64,000 bases of DNA from JAXMDC01 sp046349035 (GCA_046349035.1 JAXMDC010000002.1:868001-932000); one strand, 5' to 3'; shown: positions 7,442 to 16,366, counted from the stretch's first letter. Notes: generated by a model from the letters alone, not told the origin. Numbers and translations: made by a program.

Positions 7442-9229
7442 ATGAAGCTTTCAGCCATCCGGCGAAAGGCAGCCGGCTCAACCGCTTTGGCCTGCACCGT
7501 CGCCCTCACCTGGCCGGCCTTCGCCGCCAATGTCGATCAGAACCGCCTGGTCAACGCCGACACCGAGCCGCAGAACTGGCTGCTGCCCTTCCAGAACTTT
7601 CAGGGGCATATGTTCTCCAGGCTCAATCAGATCAATCGCGGTAATGTCGCCAATCTGAAGATGGCCTTCACCGTGCCGATCGGCAGCGCGATGATCGGCA
7701 ACCCCAACCTCAATCTCGAAAACGCCGCGCTGGTCGACGACGGATTTGCCTTCATCAGCGACGGGTGGGGCGCGATCTACAAGATCGACATGACCTCCGG
7801 CGACCGCGGCAAGATTCTCTGGAAGGCCGACGCCACCGTATCCAAGGACGAGCGCAACCGCGACCGCGGCATGGCCTTCTGGGGCAATGCCGTCTACCAC
7901 AATTTGAACGACGGGCGCGTCGTGGCGGTCAACCGCAACACCGGCGAGTTCCTGTGGGATAAGCAGATCGGCCGCGTCACCTGGCAGGGCAAAAACGACA
8001 CCAACAAGGAGAAGGAAGGCTTCACCGCCGCTCCCTTAGGCGTCGAAGGCAAGATCCTTGTTGGCCAGAGCGCCGGCGACGACCTGACCCGCGGCTGGCT
8101 GGAGGCTCTCGACCCGGCCAACGGCAATCCGCTGTGGCGCACCTATATGGTCCCCGCCCCTGGCGAACCCGGCAGCGAGACCTGGAAGGACAAGAACCAA
8201 GTCTGGCGGGTTGGCGGCGCCGCCCTTTGGACCACCGGCACCTACGACCCGGATTCCAAGCTGACCTTTTGGGGCACCGGCAATGCCCAGCCGATGTTCG
8301 ATCCCGAATACCGGCCCGGCGACAACCTCTATGCCGGCTCGGTCGTGGCGATGGATGTCGCCGACGGCAAGATCAAGTGGTTCTTCCAATACACGCCGAA
8401 CGAGGGCTGGGACTACGACGAGAACGGCGTGCACCAGATCATCACTCTCCCGGTCAACGGGGTGCAGCGCAAAATCCTCGGTCACTGGGGCCGTAACGGC
8501 TTTTTCTACCGTCTCGACGGCAACAACGGGCAGTTCCTCGATGCGACGCAATATGTCGACCAGGTAACCTGGACCAAGGGCATCGATCCCAAGACCGGAA
8601 AGCCGGTCGAGTATGATCCCAATCTCGACGTCCAGAAGTACATCCCCGAGGCCCGCCCGGCTCGCGGCCGCGGCTTCGTCACCGCATGCCCGACCGCCAC
8701 CGGCGGCGTCCGCTGGCAGCCGGTCGCCTACAACCCCAACACCTTCATGAGCTACTCGGCCGGGCGCGACGGCTGCTTTGCCAAGGAAGCGATCGCCGCC
8801 CAGCCCGCGGCCACCAATGACGGCATGATCGACGCCAAGGCCGGCGGTGGCATCCGTGGCGCTGGACCGACGCGCAACGTCCTCACCTACGGTCTTGTCG
8901 CCGCCGTTAACGCCCAGACCAACAAGATGGTCGCCAAGCATCGCGAGCCCTACGACAACATGTCGGGCGCAACCGCGACCGCCGGCGGTCTGGTCTTTAC
9001 CGGCAACCCGGACGGCAAGGTCGTTGCCTATGACGACCAGACGCTGCAGGAGCTATGGCACTTCCACACCGGCATCGCGATCAAGGCGCCGGTGACGGTC
9101 TTCGCCATCGGCGGCAAGCAGTACATCGGCGTGATGGCGGGTGGCCCGAGCGGATCGAGCCTCGGCGGCACCTTCCCGGAGCTGACGCCGATGTCGACCG
9201 GGGCGGTGTATTTCGCCTTCTCCCTCTGA
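7442..9229 (+). CDS. PQQ-dependent (quinoprotein) dehydrogenase
   Basis: A complete 595-residue periplasmic quinoprotein without a fused cytochrome domain. Signal peptide about 1-29 (A-F-A-A). Eight-bladed propeller motifs run throughout. The metal/PQQ site is recognisable: G-T-G-N near residue 280 (Asn ligand) and W323-D-Y-D326, where D324 is the catalytic base. The extra Asp at +2 is the feature that separates lanthanide-using enzymes (XoxF, ExaF, PedH) from calcium ones. The Glu normally present in G-A-E-F-G-V-R-G is Asp here (A-G-D213-D-L-T-R-G). The vicinal Cys-Cys of methanol dehydrogenase is not seen. ATG at 7442 has GGAGG 8 bases before it; the upstream open frame to 7184 is not credible. 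Substrate unknown. Confidence 0.9.
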   Translation: MKLSAIRRKAAGSTALACTVALTWPAFAANVDQNRLVNADTEPQNWLLPFQNFQGHMFSRLNQINRGNVANLKMAFTVPIGSAMIGNPNLNLENAALVDDGFAFISDGWGAIYKIDMTSGDRGKILWKADATVSKDERNRDRGMAFWGNAVYHNLNDGRVVAVNRNTGEFLWDKQIGRVTWQGKNDTNKEKEGFTAAPLGVEGKILVGQSAGDDLTRGWLEALDPANGNPLWRTYMVPAPGEPGSETWKDKNQVWRVGGAALWTTGTYDPDSKLTFWGTGNAQPMFDPEYRPGDNLYAGSVVAMDVADGKIKWFFQYTPNEGWDYDENGVHQIITLPVNGVQRKILGHWGRNGFFYRLDGNNGQFLDATQYVDQVTWTKGIDPKTGKPVEYDPNLDVQKYIPEARPARGRGFVTACPTATGGVRWQPVAYNPNTFMSYSAGRDGCFAKEAIAAQPAATNDGMIDAKAGGGIRGAGPTRNVLTYGLVAAVNAQTNKMVAKHREPYDNMSGATATAGGLVFTGNPDGKVVAYDDQTLQELWHFHTGIAIKAPVTVFAIGGKQYIGVMAGGPSGSSLGGTFPELTPMSTGAVYFAFSL

Positions 9230-9252
9230 GTGGCGGGATCAGGAGCCAAGCA

Positions 9253-9290
9253 CGGTTGCCGCGGCGGACAATGCTCCGCCTCGGCAACCG
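9253..9290 (+). terminator. long GC-rich hairpin after the PQQ dehydrogenase gene
   Basis: A near-perfect hairpin of about 16 bp with one mismatch: CGGTTGCCG-C-GGCGGA, loop CAATGC, TCCGCC-T-CGGCAACCG. It begins 24 bases after the dehydrogenase stop. No T-run follows, so it may act as a Rho-assisted terminator, an mRNA 3' end stabiliser or an attenuator before the pentapeptide gene. An alternative ATG of the next gene falls in the loop, which argues against using that start. Confidence 0.6.
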
Positions 9291-9315
9291 CCTTCCCGAA
9301 ACAACGTTGGTTTTG

Positions 9316-10770
9316 ATGCGCGGTTGGCTCGCCCTTTGCGTCCTGCTTGTCGCCGGCGCAGCCGCGGCTCAGGTCGGGCGTCCCGATCTCTCGGGTGGCA
9401 CCAGCCGGCGCACGCTGTGGGACGTCGACCTCGGCGTCCACGCCCACGAGATTCCTCGCAGCGACTATGTCGACCTCGCTTGCGGCACCAATGGCGGGCC
9501 GCCTTCGACGCTGCTGGAAGATTTCGGCCAGTTCGCCAAGTGCCCGGCGGAAAAAGGCAACGGCCTGCACGAAGTGTACTTCCGCTACGACGACGAACTC
9601 GAATACGAGAGTCTGGCTACCGCCGTCGGCAACGACCTCTTCCGCTTCGAGGGCACCACCGAATTCCAGATCCCGGTAGTCGTGTCGCTTCTGTTCGACG
9701 ACAACGGTTTTGTCGCTGGGCTGCGCATGATCAGCGATCCGCGCACCGACAACGACGTTCGCGAGCGCGGCAATAACCTCTTCGGCGTTCTGCAGACACG
9801 CTTTGGCGAGACTGGCTGGGATTGCCGCGATCTTCCCGCAGCCGAGGGCGAGACGCCCTATCGCGGCACCTTTTCCAAGGAGCTCTGTGAGAAGCGTGAT
9901 GGCGGCGTAGTCCGCACCCTGGAGAAGCACTTCTATCGCAAAGCGGGGCAGACGACGATCGACCGCGCGACCGGTCTCGCCACCCAGGGCCAGTTCGTCA
10001 GCATGAGCCGCTACGACGCCATCCTGGCGTCGCCGATCCCCGATGCCGTTCAACGCCTGACCCGCTTGAGCATCCCGCCCCCGACCGCCGTCGAGCAGCT
10101 CGCCGCCCGGATCAAGTCCTGCACCGGATGCGATCTGCGCGGCGTCAATCTGAAGCGGGCCAATCTCGCCGGCGCCAACCTTGCCGGCGCCAATCTCGCC
10201 GGCGCCAACCTCCACGCCGCCAACCTCGCCGGGGCGGACCTCAGCAAGGCCAATCTGGGCGGCGCCAATCTGAACAAGACGGATCTGCGCCGCGCCAAGC
10301 TGGTGGGGGCGATCCTGACCGAAGCGATGATCTTTGCCGGCCGGCTCGACGGCGCCGACGTATCGGGCGCCAACATGTCCAACGCCCTGGCCGGCCGCTT
10401 GCAAATGATCCGTGGCACCGCCGTCGGTCTGGAAGCGACCGGCATCGACCTTCACGGCGCCCGGCTGACCGATTCCGATCTCAGCGCCGCCGATCTCAGC
10501 AATTCTTACTTGCAGAACGCCACGCTCACACGCTCCAACTTTACCGACGCCAAGCTGACGGAGTCCCTGGCGACCCGCACCACGCTGACCAACACCAACC
10601 TGACGCGGGCCGATTTCAGCTTCGCCGACCTCACCGGCGCCAACCTGCGCTCGGCGGACATGACAGCTGCCGATTTCTCTCAGTCAGAGCTGCAGGGCGC
10701 CCAGCTCGCCGAAACCGTACGCAACGGCACGCGATTTGACGGTGCCCACCTTCCGCCGGGCTATCCCTGA
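9316..10770 (+). CDS. secreted protein with C-terminal pentapeptide repeats
   Basis: A 484-residue protein: signal peptide about 1-18 (A-A-A-A-Q), a soluble domain of about 250 residues that I do not recognise, a C-T-G-C motif near 270, then about 200 residues of pentapeptide repeats (A-N-L-A-G, A-D-L-S-x and similar). Such repeats fold as a right-handed quadrilateral beta-helix. The first run of repeats is nearly identical at DNA level (10140-10215), pointing to recent expansion. Start chosen at the ATG 9316 because it opens the signal peptide; an ATG at 9271 lies inside a hairpin loop. It follows the PQQ dehydrogenase gene on the same strand. Function unknown. Confidence 0.75.
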   Translation: MRGWLALCVLLVAGAAAAQVGRPDLSGGTSRRTLWDVDLGVHAHEIPRSDYVDLACGTNGGPPSTLLEDFGQFAKCPAEKGNGLHEVYFRYDDELEYESLATAVGNDLFRFEGTTEFQIPVVVSLLFDDNGFVAGLRMISDPRTDNDVRERGNNLFGVLQTRFGETGWDCRDLPAAEGETPYRGTFSKELCEKRDGGVVRTLEKHFYRKAGQTTIDRATGLATQGQFVSMSRYDAILASPIPDAVQRLTRLSIPPPTAVEQLAARIKSCTGCDLRGVNLKRANLAGANLAGANLAGANLHAANLAGADLSKANLGGANLNKTDLRRAKLVGAILTEAMIFAGRLDGADVSGANMSNALAGRLQMIRGTAVGLEATGIDLHGARLTDSDLSAADLSNSYLQNATLTRSNFTDAKLTESLATRTTLTNTNLTRADFSFADLTGANLRSADMTAADFSQSELQGAQLAETVRNGTRFDGAHLPPGYP

Positions 10771-10937
10771 GCCGGGCCGGAGTAGCTCGCGCCGCCAGAT
10801 TAATGTTGCCAGGCGCCGCCCCCCCTGGATAGGAAGAGGCCCTGTCACATTTGGCTTTGACCGCACGTCCGGCGATGCAAGTGATTCTAAAGCTTGGAAG
10901 ATTCGCTGCGCGCGGACGGCTGGCCTAAGGAGCGGTA

Positions 10938-11879
10938 ATGGAGCGGTTGATCGAAGTCGCGTCGCTGCGCAAGCGGTTCGGCTCGGTGCTTGCGGTGAAC
11001 GACGTCAGCTTCGCCGTCAATCGCGGCGAGGTGCTGGGTTTTCTCGGCCCCAATGGCGCTGGCAAGTCGACGACGATGAAGGTCATCACTGGCTACCTGC
11101 CGCCCACCGCCGGTACCGCCATCATCTGCGGCCAGGACATCCGCACCAGCCCGGTCGCCGCCAAGCGGCGCATGGGCTACCTGCCTGAGGGCGCCCCGCT
11201 CTACGGCGACATGACCCCGGAAGGCTTCCTCGACTTCGTCGCCGCCATGCGCGGCCTCTCCGGTCCGCGCCGCAAGCAGCGGATCGAGGAGGTGACCGAG
11301 CGGATGGGGCTCGGCGAAGTCTATCACCGCCGGATCGACACGCTGTCGAAGGGCTTCCGCCGCCGCGTAGGCCTTGCCCAGGCAATCGTTCACGACCCCG
11401 ACGTGCTCATCCTCGACGAGCCGACCGACGGTCTCGACCCCAACCAGAAGCACGATGTGCGCACGCTGATCCGCTCGATGGGCGGGACCAAGGCGATCAT
11501 CATCTCCACCCACATTCTGGAGGAGGTGGACGCCGTCTGCGACCGCGCCATCATCATCGACCACGGCCGCCTCGTCACCAACGGCACGCCGATGGAACTG
11601 CATGCGATGGCCCGCACCCACAACGCCGTGGCGCTGCGCGTCAAGCGGAGCGATGTCGAGCGGGCGGTGAGCTTCCTCAAGGTCCTGCCCGATGTCGAAA
11701 CCGTCGAGATAGGCGCCGCCGTCGACGGCGGCATGGCGCTGACGGTCGTCCCCAAGGGCGGAAAGTTCATCGCCGACCAGGTTGGCGTGGCCGTCCGCAG
11801 CCACGATCTGGCGATATCGGAAATTCACTCCGAGCCCGGCAAGCTGGACGACGTGTTCCGCGCCGTAACGAAACACTAG
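10938..11879 (+). CDS. ABC transporter ATP-binding protein, GldA type
   Basis: A 313-residue nucleotide-binding subunit. Walker A G38-P-N-G-A-G-K-S-T46, then G-Y-L-P-E-G-A-P-L-Y in the Q-loop region, which is characteristic of the GldA/ABC-2 group. Signature L136-S-K-G-F, Walker B V-L-I-L-D-E-P near 156-162 and switch histidine in I-S-T-H-I-L. About 90 C-terminal residues form the extra domain of this group. ATG at 10938 has AAGGAG upstream. First gene of a four-gene operon (10938-15714) with a permease, a GldG-like protein and a DUF4340 protein. In gliding Bacteroidetes the GldAFG complex is needed for motility; elsewhere the cargo is unknown. Confidence 0.9.
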   Translation: MERLIEVASLRKRFGSVLAVNDVSFAVNRGEVLGFLGPNGAGKSTTMKVITGYLPPTAGTAIICGQDIRTSPVAAKRRMGYLPEGAPLYGDMTPEGFLDFVAAMRGLSGPRRKQRIEEVTERMGLGEVYHRRIDTLSKGFRRRVGLAQAIVHDPDVLILDEPTDGLDPNQKHDVRTLIRSMGGTKAIIISTHILEEVDAVCDRAIIIDHGRLVTNGTPMELHAMARTHNAVALRVKRSDVERAVSFLKVLPDVETVEIGAAVDGGMALTVVPKGGKFIADQVGVAVRSHDLAISEIHSEPGKLDDVFRAVTKH

Positions 11880-11897
11880 CGAAGGGCGGCGAACGAT

Positions 11898-12632
11898 ATG
11901 CGCAACAGCCTGTTGATCGCCAAACGCGAGTTCATGGCGTACTTCTCAACGCCTCTCGCTTACGTCTTCATGGTCGCCTTCCTGGCCGCCGCCGGGGCGA
12001 TGCCCTTCTTCTTCGGCGGCTTCTTCAGCCGAAGGCAAGCGGACCTGACGCCGTTTTTTGGTTTTCACACCTGGCTGTTTCTGGTGCTGATCCCGGCAGT
12101 CGGCATGCGCCTGTGGGCGGAGGAGCGCCGGACCGGCACCATCGAGCTGCTGATGACCCTGCCGGTCACTACCTGGCAGGCGGTGGTCGGCAAGTTCCTG
12201 GCTGCCTGGGCCTTCACCGGCATTGCCCTCGCTTTGACCTTCCCGATCTGGATCACCGTGAATTACCTCGGCCGTCCCGACAACGGCGTCATCGTCGCCA
12301 GCTATGTCGGCTCGTTCATGATGGCCGGCGCCTTCCTGGCGATGGCTTCTTGCTTGTCGGCGCTGACCCGCAGCCAAGTGATCGCCTTCGTCATCAGCGT
12401 GGCCGGCGGCTTCCTCTTGACGCTGAGCGGGCTCGACCTGGTTCTCAGCCTGTTCCGCGGCTGGGCGCCGTCGTTCATCGTCGATCTCGTCGCCTCGTTC
12501 TCCTTCCTTACCCACTTCTCTGCCATCTCCAAGGGCGTGCTCGATAGCCGCGGCGTCTTCTTCTTCCTCTCGCTGATCGCCCTCTTTCTGTTCATCAATC
12601 GCGAGATCGTCGATCTTAAGAAGGCAGCCTGA
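11898..12632 (+). CDS. ABC-2 type permease, GldF-like
   Basis: A 244-residue inner-membrane protein with six hydrophobic segments. Between the second and third is W-A-E-E-R-R-T-G-T-I-E-L-L-M-T-L-P-V, the signature of ABC-2 permeases of the GldF/NosY group. It is the membrane partner of the ATPase encoded 18 bases upstream, and its stop is 2 bases from the start of the GldG-like gene. Substrate unknown. Confidence 0.88.
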   Translation: MRNSLLIAKREFMAYFSTPLAYVFMVAFLAAAGAMPFFFGGFFSRRQADLTPFFGFHTWLFLVLIPAVGMRLWAEERRTGTIELLMTLPVTTWQAVVGKFLAAWAFTGIALALTFPIWITVNYLGRPDNGVIVASYVGSFMMAGAFLAMASCLSALTRSQVIAFVISVAGGFLLTLSGLDLVLSLFRGWAPSFIVDLVASFSFLTHFSAISKGVLDSRGVFFFLSLIALFLFINREIVDLKKAA

Positions 12633-12634
12633 CC

Positions 12635-14557
12635 ATGTCCTCGCTCGTCGACCGCCTCAACCAGATCAACCGCGGGACGCTCACCGCTCTCGGCATCGTC
12701 CTTGCCATCGTGCTGTTCCTCGCCGCCAACATGCTGGTGGCGCTCGCCCCCAACGCCCGCCTCGATCTAACCCAGGATCAGCTCTTCACACCGACCGAAA
12801 GCACGGTGAAGGTGCTCCGCGCCGTCCGTGAGCCGATCACGCTCCATCTCTACCAATCGACTGGCCTTATCGACACGGTGCCGACCGTCCGCGTCTTCTC
12901 ACAGCGCGTCAACGAGATCTTGCGGCGTTACGAGGACATTTCCGGCGGCAAGGTGCGCGTCAACCGCGTCGATCCGGTGCCATTCTCGCCCGAAGAAGAC
13001 CGTGCTCTGGGCTACGACCTTCAGGGCTTTAACCTCAACTCCGGTGGCGACCGCGGCTATTTCGGCCTGGTCGGCACCAACTCCGTCGACCAGGTGGAGA
13101 CGATCAAGTTCCTGGATCCGGCGCGTGAGCCATTCCTCGAATACGACCTCACCCGCATCGTCAATCGCCTGTCCTCGCCGCGCGCCCCCAAGGTCGGCAT
13201 CATGGATGGCCTTGGCATCTTCGGCGACGCGCGCCAGCAGCGCTTCCCGAGCCAAGTGCTGTCGCTGATCAATCGCAATTTTGACATCCAGCAGATCAAC
13301 CTCGACGTCGAGGCGCTGCCGGACGACCTGGAAGGGCTGATGGTCGTTCACCCGACTGCGCTGACCCCGCGCGCCACCTACGCCATCGACCAGTATGTAC
13401 TGAACGGCGGCCCGCTGGTGGTGTTCGTCGATCCGCTGGCCGAGACCTCGGCGCCAAACCCGCAGCGCCCCAATGAGCCAATGTTCCCGACCTCGAGCAT
13501 GCCGGAGCTGTTCAAGGCTTGGGGTATCGAGATGCCGACCGACAAGGTGGTCGGCGATCGTGACATGGCGATCCGAGTGGTCACCACCGCTCAGGGCGGC
13601 CGCCAGTTCCTGGTCGACTATCTGCCCCTGCTGCAGGTGCGCAAGGAGCAGTTCAACGACAAGGACATCGTCACCTCCCGCCTCGGCCTGATGCGGATCG
13701 GTAGCGCCGGATCCATTCGCCAGATTGCCGGCGCGCAGACCGCCTTCACGCCGCTAATCGCCACCACCACCAACTCCACACTGCTCGATCAGGCCGAGGT
13801 GAAGGGGCGCGCCACCAACCCACAGGTCTATCTCGACCGCTTCAAGCCGAGCGGCGTTCGCCAAGTCCTGGCGGCCCGCGTCAGCGGCCCCGCCAATACC
13901 GCATTCCCGACCGGCCAACCACCGGCAACGCCGAGCGCTAATCCCGACCAGCAACCCCGCCCGGCTGCGCCCAAACCCCAGGTGCTCCGCTCGGTCAAGC
14001 CGATCAACGTCATCGTTGTCGCCGACACCGACATGCTCAACAACAACTATGTCGTCTCCGAGAGCGGCCTGCCCAACTCCAACAACGCCGACTTTGTGAT
14101 TAACGCGCTCGACAACATCACCGGCGGCACGGCGCTGCTGGAGCTGCGCGGTCGCGGCCTGTCGTTCCGGCCCTTCACCACCGTCGAGGCGATGGAAAGG
14201 GCGGCCCAGGCGAAGTTCCGCGCCACCGAGGAGCAGCGGCAGCGCGAACTTGACGAAGCGCAGTCCCAATTGAAGGCGCTGCAGGGCCCCAACCAGGGCG
14301 CACCCGGCGAATTCGGGACACTGACTCAGGCGCAGCAGGAGACTATTGCCCGCGCCAATCGGCGCATTCTTCAGCTCCGCGAGCAGCTCCGCGACGTTCG
14401 CGCCTCGCTTAATGCCGACATCGAGGACCTGCAAAAGCGACTGCAGGTCGTCAACATCCTGCTAATCCCGATCCTCGTCGCCCTGGCGGGGGTCGTTTAC
14501 GCCGTCTGGCGAAGGGTGCGTCTGTCGCGTTACATCAAGAAACAGGCTGCGGCCTGA
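12635..14557 (+). CDS. GldG-like auxiliary transporter protein
   Basis: A 640-residue protein of the GldG / ABC_transp_aux family. One N-terminal membrane helix (about 20-40) is followed by a long extracytoplasmic domain starting D-L-T-Q-D-Q-L-F-T-P-T. A variable Pro/Gln-rich insert lies at about 420-450, a charged coiled coil rich in Arg, Glu and Gln at about 515-605, and a C-terminal membrane helix near 607-625 ends in basic residues. Family members work with GldA and GldF homologues. The start is two bases after the permease stop, so expression is coupled. Confidence 0.85.
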   Translation: MSSLVDRLNQINRGTLTALGIVLAIVLFLAANMLVALAPNARLDLTQDQLFTPTESTVKVLRAVREPITLHLYQSTGLIDTVPTVRVFSQRVNEILRRYEDISGGKVRVNRVDPVPFSPEEDRALGYDLQGFNLNSGGDRGYFGLVGTNSVDQVETIKFLDPAREPFLEYDLTRIVNRLSSPRAPKVGIMDGLGIFGDARQQRFPSQVLSLINRNFDIQQINLDVEALPDDLEGLMVVHPTALTPRATYAIDQYVLNGGPLVVFVDPLAETSAPNPQRPNEPMFPTSSMPELFKAWGIEMPTDKVVGDRDMAIRVVTTAQGGRQFLVDYLPLLQVRKEQFNDKDIVTSRLGLMRIGSAGSIRQIAGAQTAFTPLIATTTNSTLLDQAEVKGRATNPQVYLDRFKPSGVRQVLAARVSGPANTAFPTGQPPATPSANPDQQPRPAAPKPQVLRSVKPINVIVVADTDMLNNNYVVSESGLPNSNNADFVINALDNITGGTALLELRGRGLSFRPFTTVEAMERAAQAKFRATEEQRQRELDEAQSQLKALQGPNQGAPGEFGTLTQAQQETIARANRRILQLREQLRDVRASLNADIEDLQKRLQVVNILLIPILVALAGVVYAVWRRVRLSRYIKKQAAA

Positions 14558-14577
14558 GCCGAGCGGGGTGAAGCGGA

Positions 14578-15714
14578 ATGACTCCGAAGACTTTTCTCGG
14601 ACTTGCGGGCGCCGCCGTGTTGGCCGTCGCCGCCGCCGGTGCGGCCCTGGTCGCCGATTTCCGATCCCTGACAGCGAGCGCCGCGGGCGCCGGCAAGCCG
14701 GCATTCCCCGCCCTCGCCAACCCGGACAACGCCGCCCGAGTTATCGTCAAGGCACCTGCGTTTAATCTCGACCTCGTTCGCCAGGGCGACAAGTGGCTGA
14801 TGGCGGATCGCGGCAATTACCCTGTCCACGCCTCGGCGGTCGCCCAGATCGTCGGCGGCCTCTCGCAGATGAAGCTCTATGAGCCGAAGACCAACAACAA
14901 GGACTGGTTCAAAGAGGTCCAGGTTGACGATCCCGGCACCACCGGATCGAAGGCTGCCCTGATCACCGTCAACGGCAAGGGCGGCGAGCCCCTTGCCAAC
15001 ACCATCGTCGGCATTCGCAGCCGGTCGATCGGCGCCAACCCGCTCGGCGGCACGTTTATCCGCGCCCCGGGCGAAAACCAGGCCTGGTTGGCCGAAGGCA
15101 CAGTCACGCTCCCCGACGACTTCACCGGGTGGTTCGATCAGATCGTCCACATTCCCGGCCCGGACGTGATCCGCATCTCGATCGTCGAGGACGGCAAGCT
15201 GGTCTTCAAGGCGGTAAAGCGGAACGATGCCGCGCAGACCTTCGGACTGACCGACCTTGCCGAGAAGTATGGCGACCAGTCGCAACTCGTCGCCATCGAC
15301 AGCGCCGTAAAGCTCCTCGATCTCGGCATCGTCTCGACCACCTTCGACGACGTCAAAGCCGTCACCGACATCCCGTTCGGCACCAACGACCGCGTTGTCC
15401 GCTTCGAGACGCGCGATGGGATGACCCTCGAACTGCAGCTTTATAAGGCGCCGGACGGTAAGATTTGGGTGAAGTACGCTGCAACCACCGACAGCGGCGC
15501 CGCCGATGCTGCTCGCGCCAAGGAAATCACCAATAACACCAAAGGGTTCGCCTTCCTTCTGCCGAAGTACCGTACCGACCCGCTGCTGGTTGGGATCAAC
15601 ACCCTGGTACAGCCAGCACCGCCGCCCGAAGTCGAGAAGCCGGCGCAGCGCACCGGACCGCGCATCGAGGACATCCCGGTCGTTCGCCCACCGGCCCGCC
15701 TAACGCCGCGCTAG
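14578..15714 (+). CDS. DUF4340 domain protein
   Basis: A 378-residue protein with one N-terminal membrane helix or uncleaved signal (about 5-25) and a periplasmic DUF4340 repeat region. Typical features are W-L-M-A-D-R-G-N-Y-P-V-H-A near 75-88 and a second block with W-F-D-Q-I-V-H-I. DUF4340 genes regularly sit next to GldF/GldG-like transporters, as here, and are presumed accessory subunits. The C-terminal 35 residues are Pro/Arg rich. Last gene of the operon; ATG at 14578 follows GAAGCGGA. Confidence 0.85.
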   Translation: MTPKTFLGLAGAAVLAVAAAGAALVADFRSLTASAAGAGKPAFPALANPDNAARVIVKAPAFNLDLVRQGDKWLMADRGNYPVHASAVAQIVGGLSQMKLYEPKTNNKDWFKEVQVDDPGTTGSKAALITVNGKGGEPLANTIVGIRSRSIGANPLGGTFIRAPGENQAWLAEGTVTLPDDFTGWFDQIVHIPGPDVIRISIVEDGKLVFKAVKRNDAAQTFGLTDLAEKYGDQSQLVAIDSAVKLLDLGIVSTTFDDVKAVTDIPFGTNDRVVRFETRDGMTLELQLYKAPDGKIWVKYAATTDSGAADAARAKEITNNTKGFAFLLPKYRTDPLLVGINTLVQPAPPPEVEKPAQRTGPRIEDIPVVRPPARLTPR

Positions 15715-15735
15715 GCTCCCGCAAGAAAAAAATCT

Positions 15736-15764
15736 GCGGACGATGTCGATTTGGCATCGTCCGC
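15736..15764. terminator. perfect 10-bp inverted repeat after the transporter operon
   Basis: GCGGACGATG and CATCGTCCGC separated by 9 bases, starting 21 bases after the DUF4340 stop. A six-A run lies on its left side, so the canonical stem-plus-T-run reads on the minus strand, where I see no gene to terminate. On the plus strand it would be a T-less hairpin. A transcription end for the operon is likely; the mechanism is uncertain. Confidence 0.5.
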
Positions 15765-15834
15765 TTCGTCGTCTTGTCGGACGCTGTGGCCCGCACATCG
15801 CGGCAAGCCGGCGTTCCCGAGAAAGGAGAGAGCC

Positions 15835-16263
15835 ATGCGTTTCATGGTGATCGTCAAGGCGACCGATGACACAGAAGCAGGCATAGGTCCGAGCCGCGAA
15901 CTACTCGCCGAAATGGGCAAATTCAACGAAGAGCTGGTCAAAGCCGGAATTCTTCTCGCCGGCGAGGGCCTTCAGCCAAGCCGCAAGGGCGCGCGCATCA
16001 AGTTCGACGGCAAGAAACGTACCGTCGTCGATGGCCCCTTCGCCGAGACCAAGGAACTGGTCGCCGGCTTCTGGATCATCCAGGTGAAGTCCAGGGAAGA
16101 AGCGATTGAGTGGATGAAGCGGTGCCCCAATCCCACCGGCGACATCGGCGTCATTGAGATCCGCCAAGTCTCCGAGGCTGAGGATTTCGGAGAGGAGTTC
16201 ACGCCGGCCATGCGCGAGCGCGAGGAGCGGCTGCGGGCCGAAGTGGCGGCCAAGAATCGCTGA
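15835..16263 (+). CDS. YciI-like (DGPF) protein, ECF42-associated, copy 1
   Basis: A 142-residue cytosolic protein of the YciI/DGPF family. It begins M-R-F-M-V-I-V-K-A-T and carries the name motif D-G-P-F-A-E-T-K-E near residues 65-73, then the F-W-I-I-Q-V-K-S-R-E-E-A-I-E-W strand-helix. Such ferredoxin-like-fold proteins are regularly encoded next to ECF42 sigma factors and are thought to be their targets or partners; their chemistry is unknown. ATG at 15835 has an ideal AAAGGAGAG site. The shorter paralogue and the sigma factor gene follow on the same strand. Confidence 0.88.
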   Translation: MRFMVIVKATDDTEAGIGPSRELLAEMGKFNEELVKAGILLAGEGLQPSRKGARIKFDGKKRTVVDGPFAETKELVAGFWIIQVKSREEAIEWMKRCPNPTGDIGVIEIRQVSEAEDFGEEFTPAMREREERLRAEVAAKNR

Positions 16264-16366
16264 CCTCGCAGCCGTTCGAGTTCCGCCCCTCGACCGATTT
16301 TTCCGCTTTACCTCATTGAGAGGTCGCCGGCTTTGCCTGCCGCGCCGCCATGCTTGGAGAAATGCC

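Noticed and set aside
10140..10320. Tandem DNA repeats resembling a short CRISPR or minisatellite
   Set aside because: They encode in-frame pentapeptide repeats; no spacers of even length and no cas genes.
9028..10455. 475-residue leftward open frame
   Set aside because: Mirror of the pentapeptide repeats, giving G-A-x-x-I-G-A repeats by reverse complement; no start signal or family.
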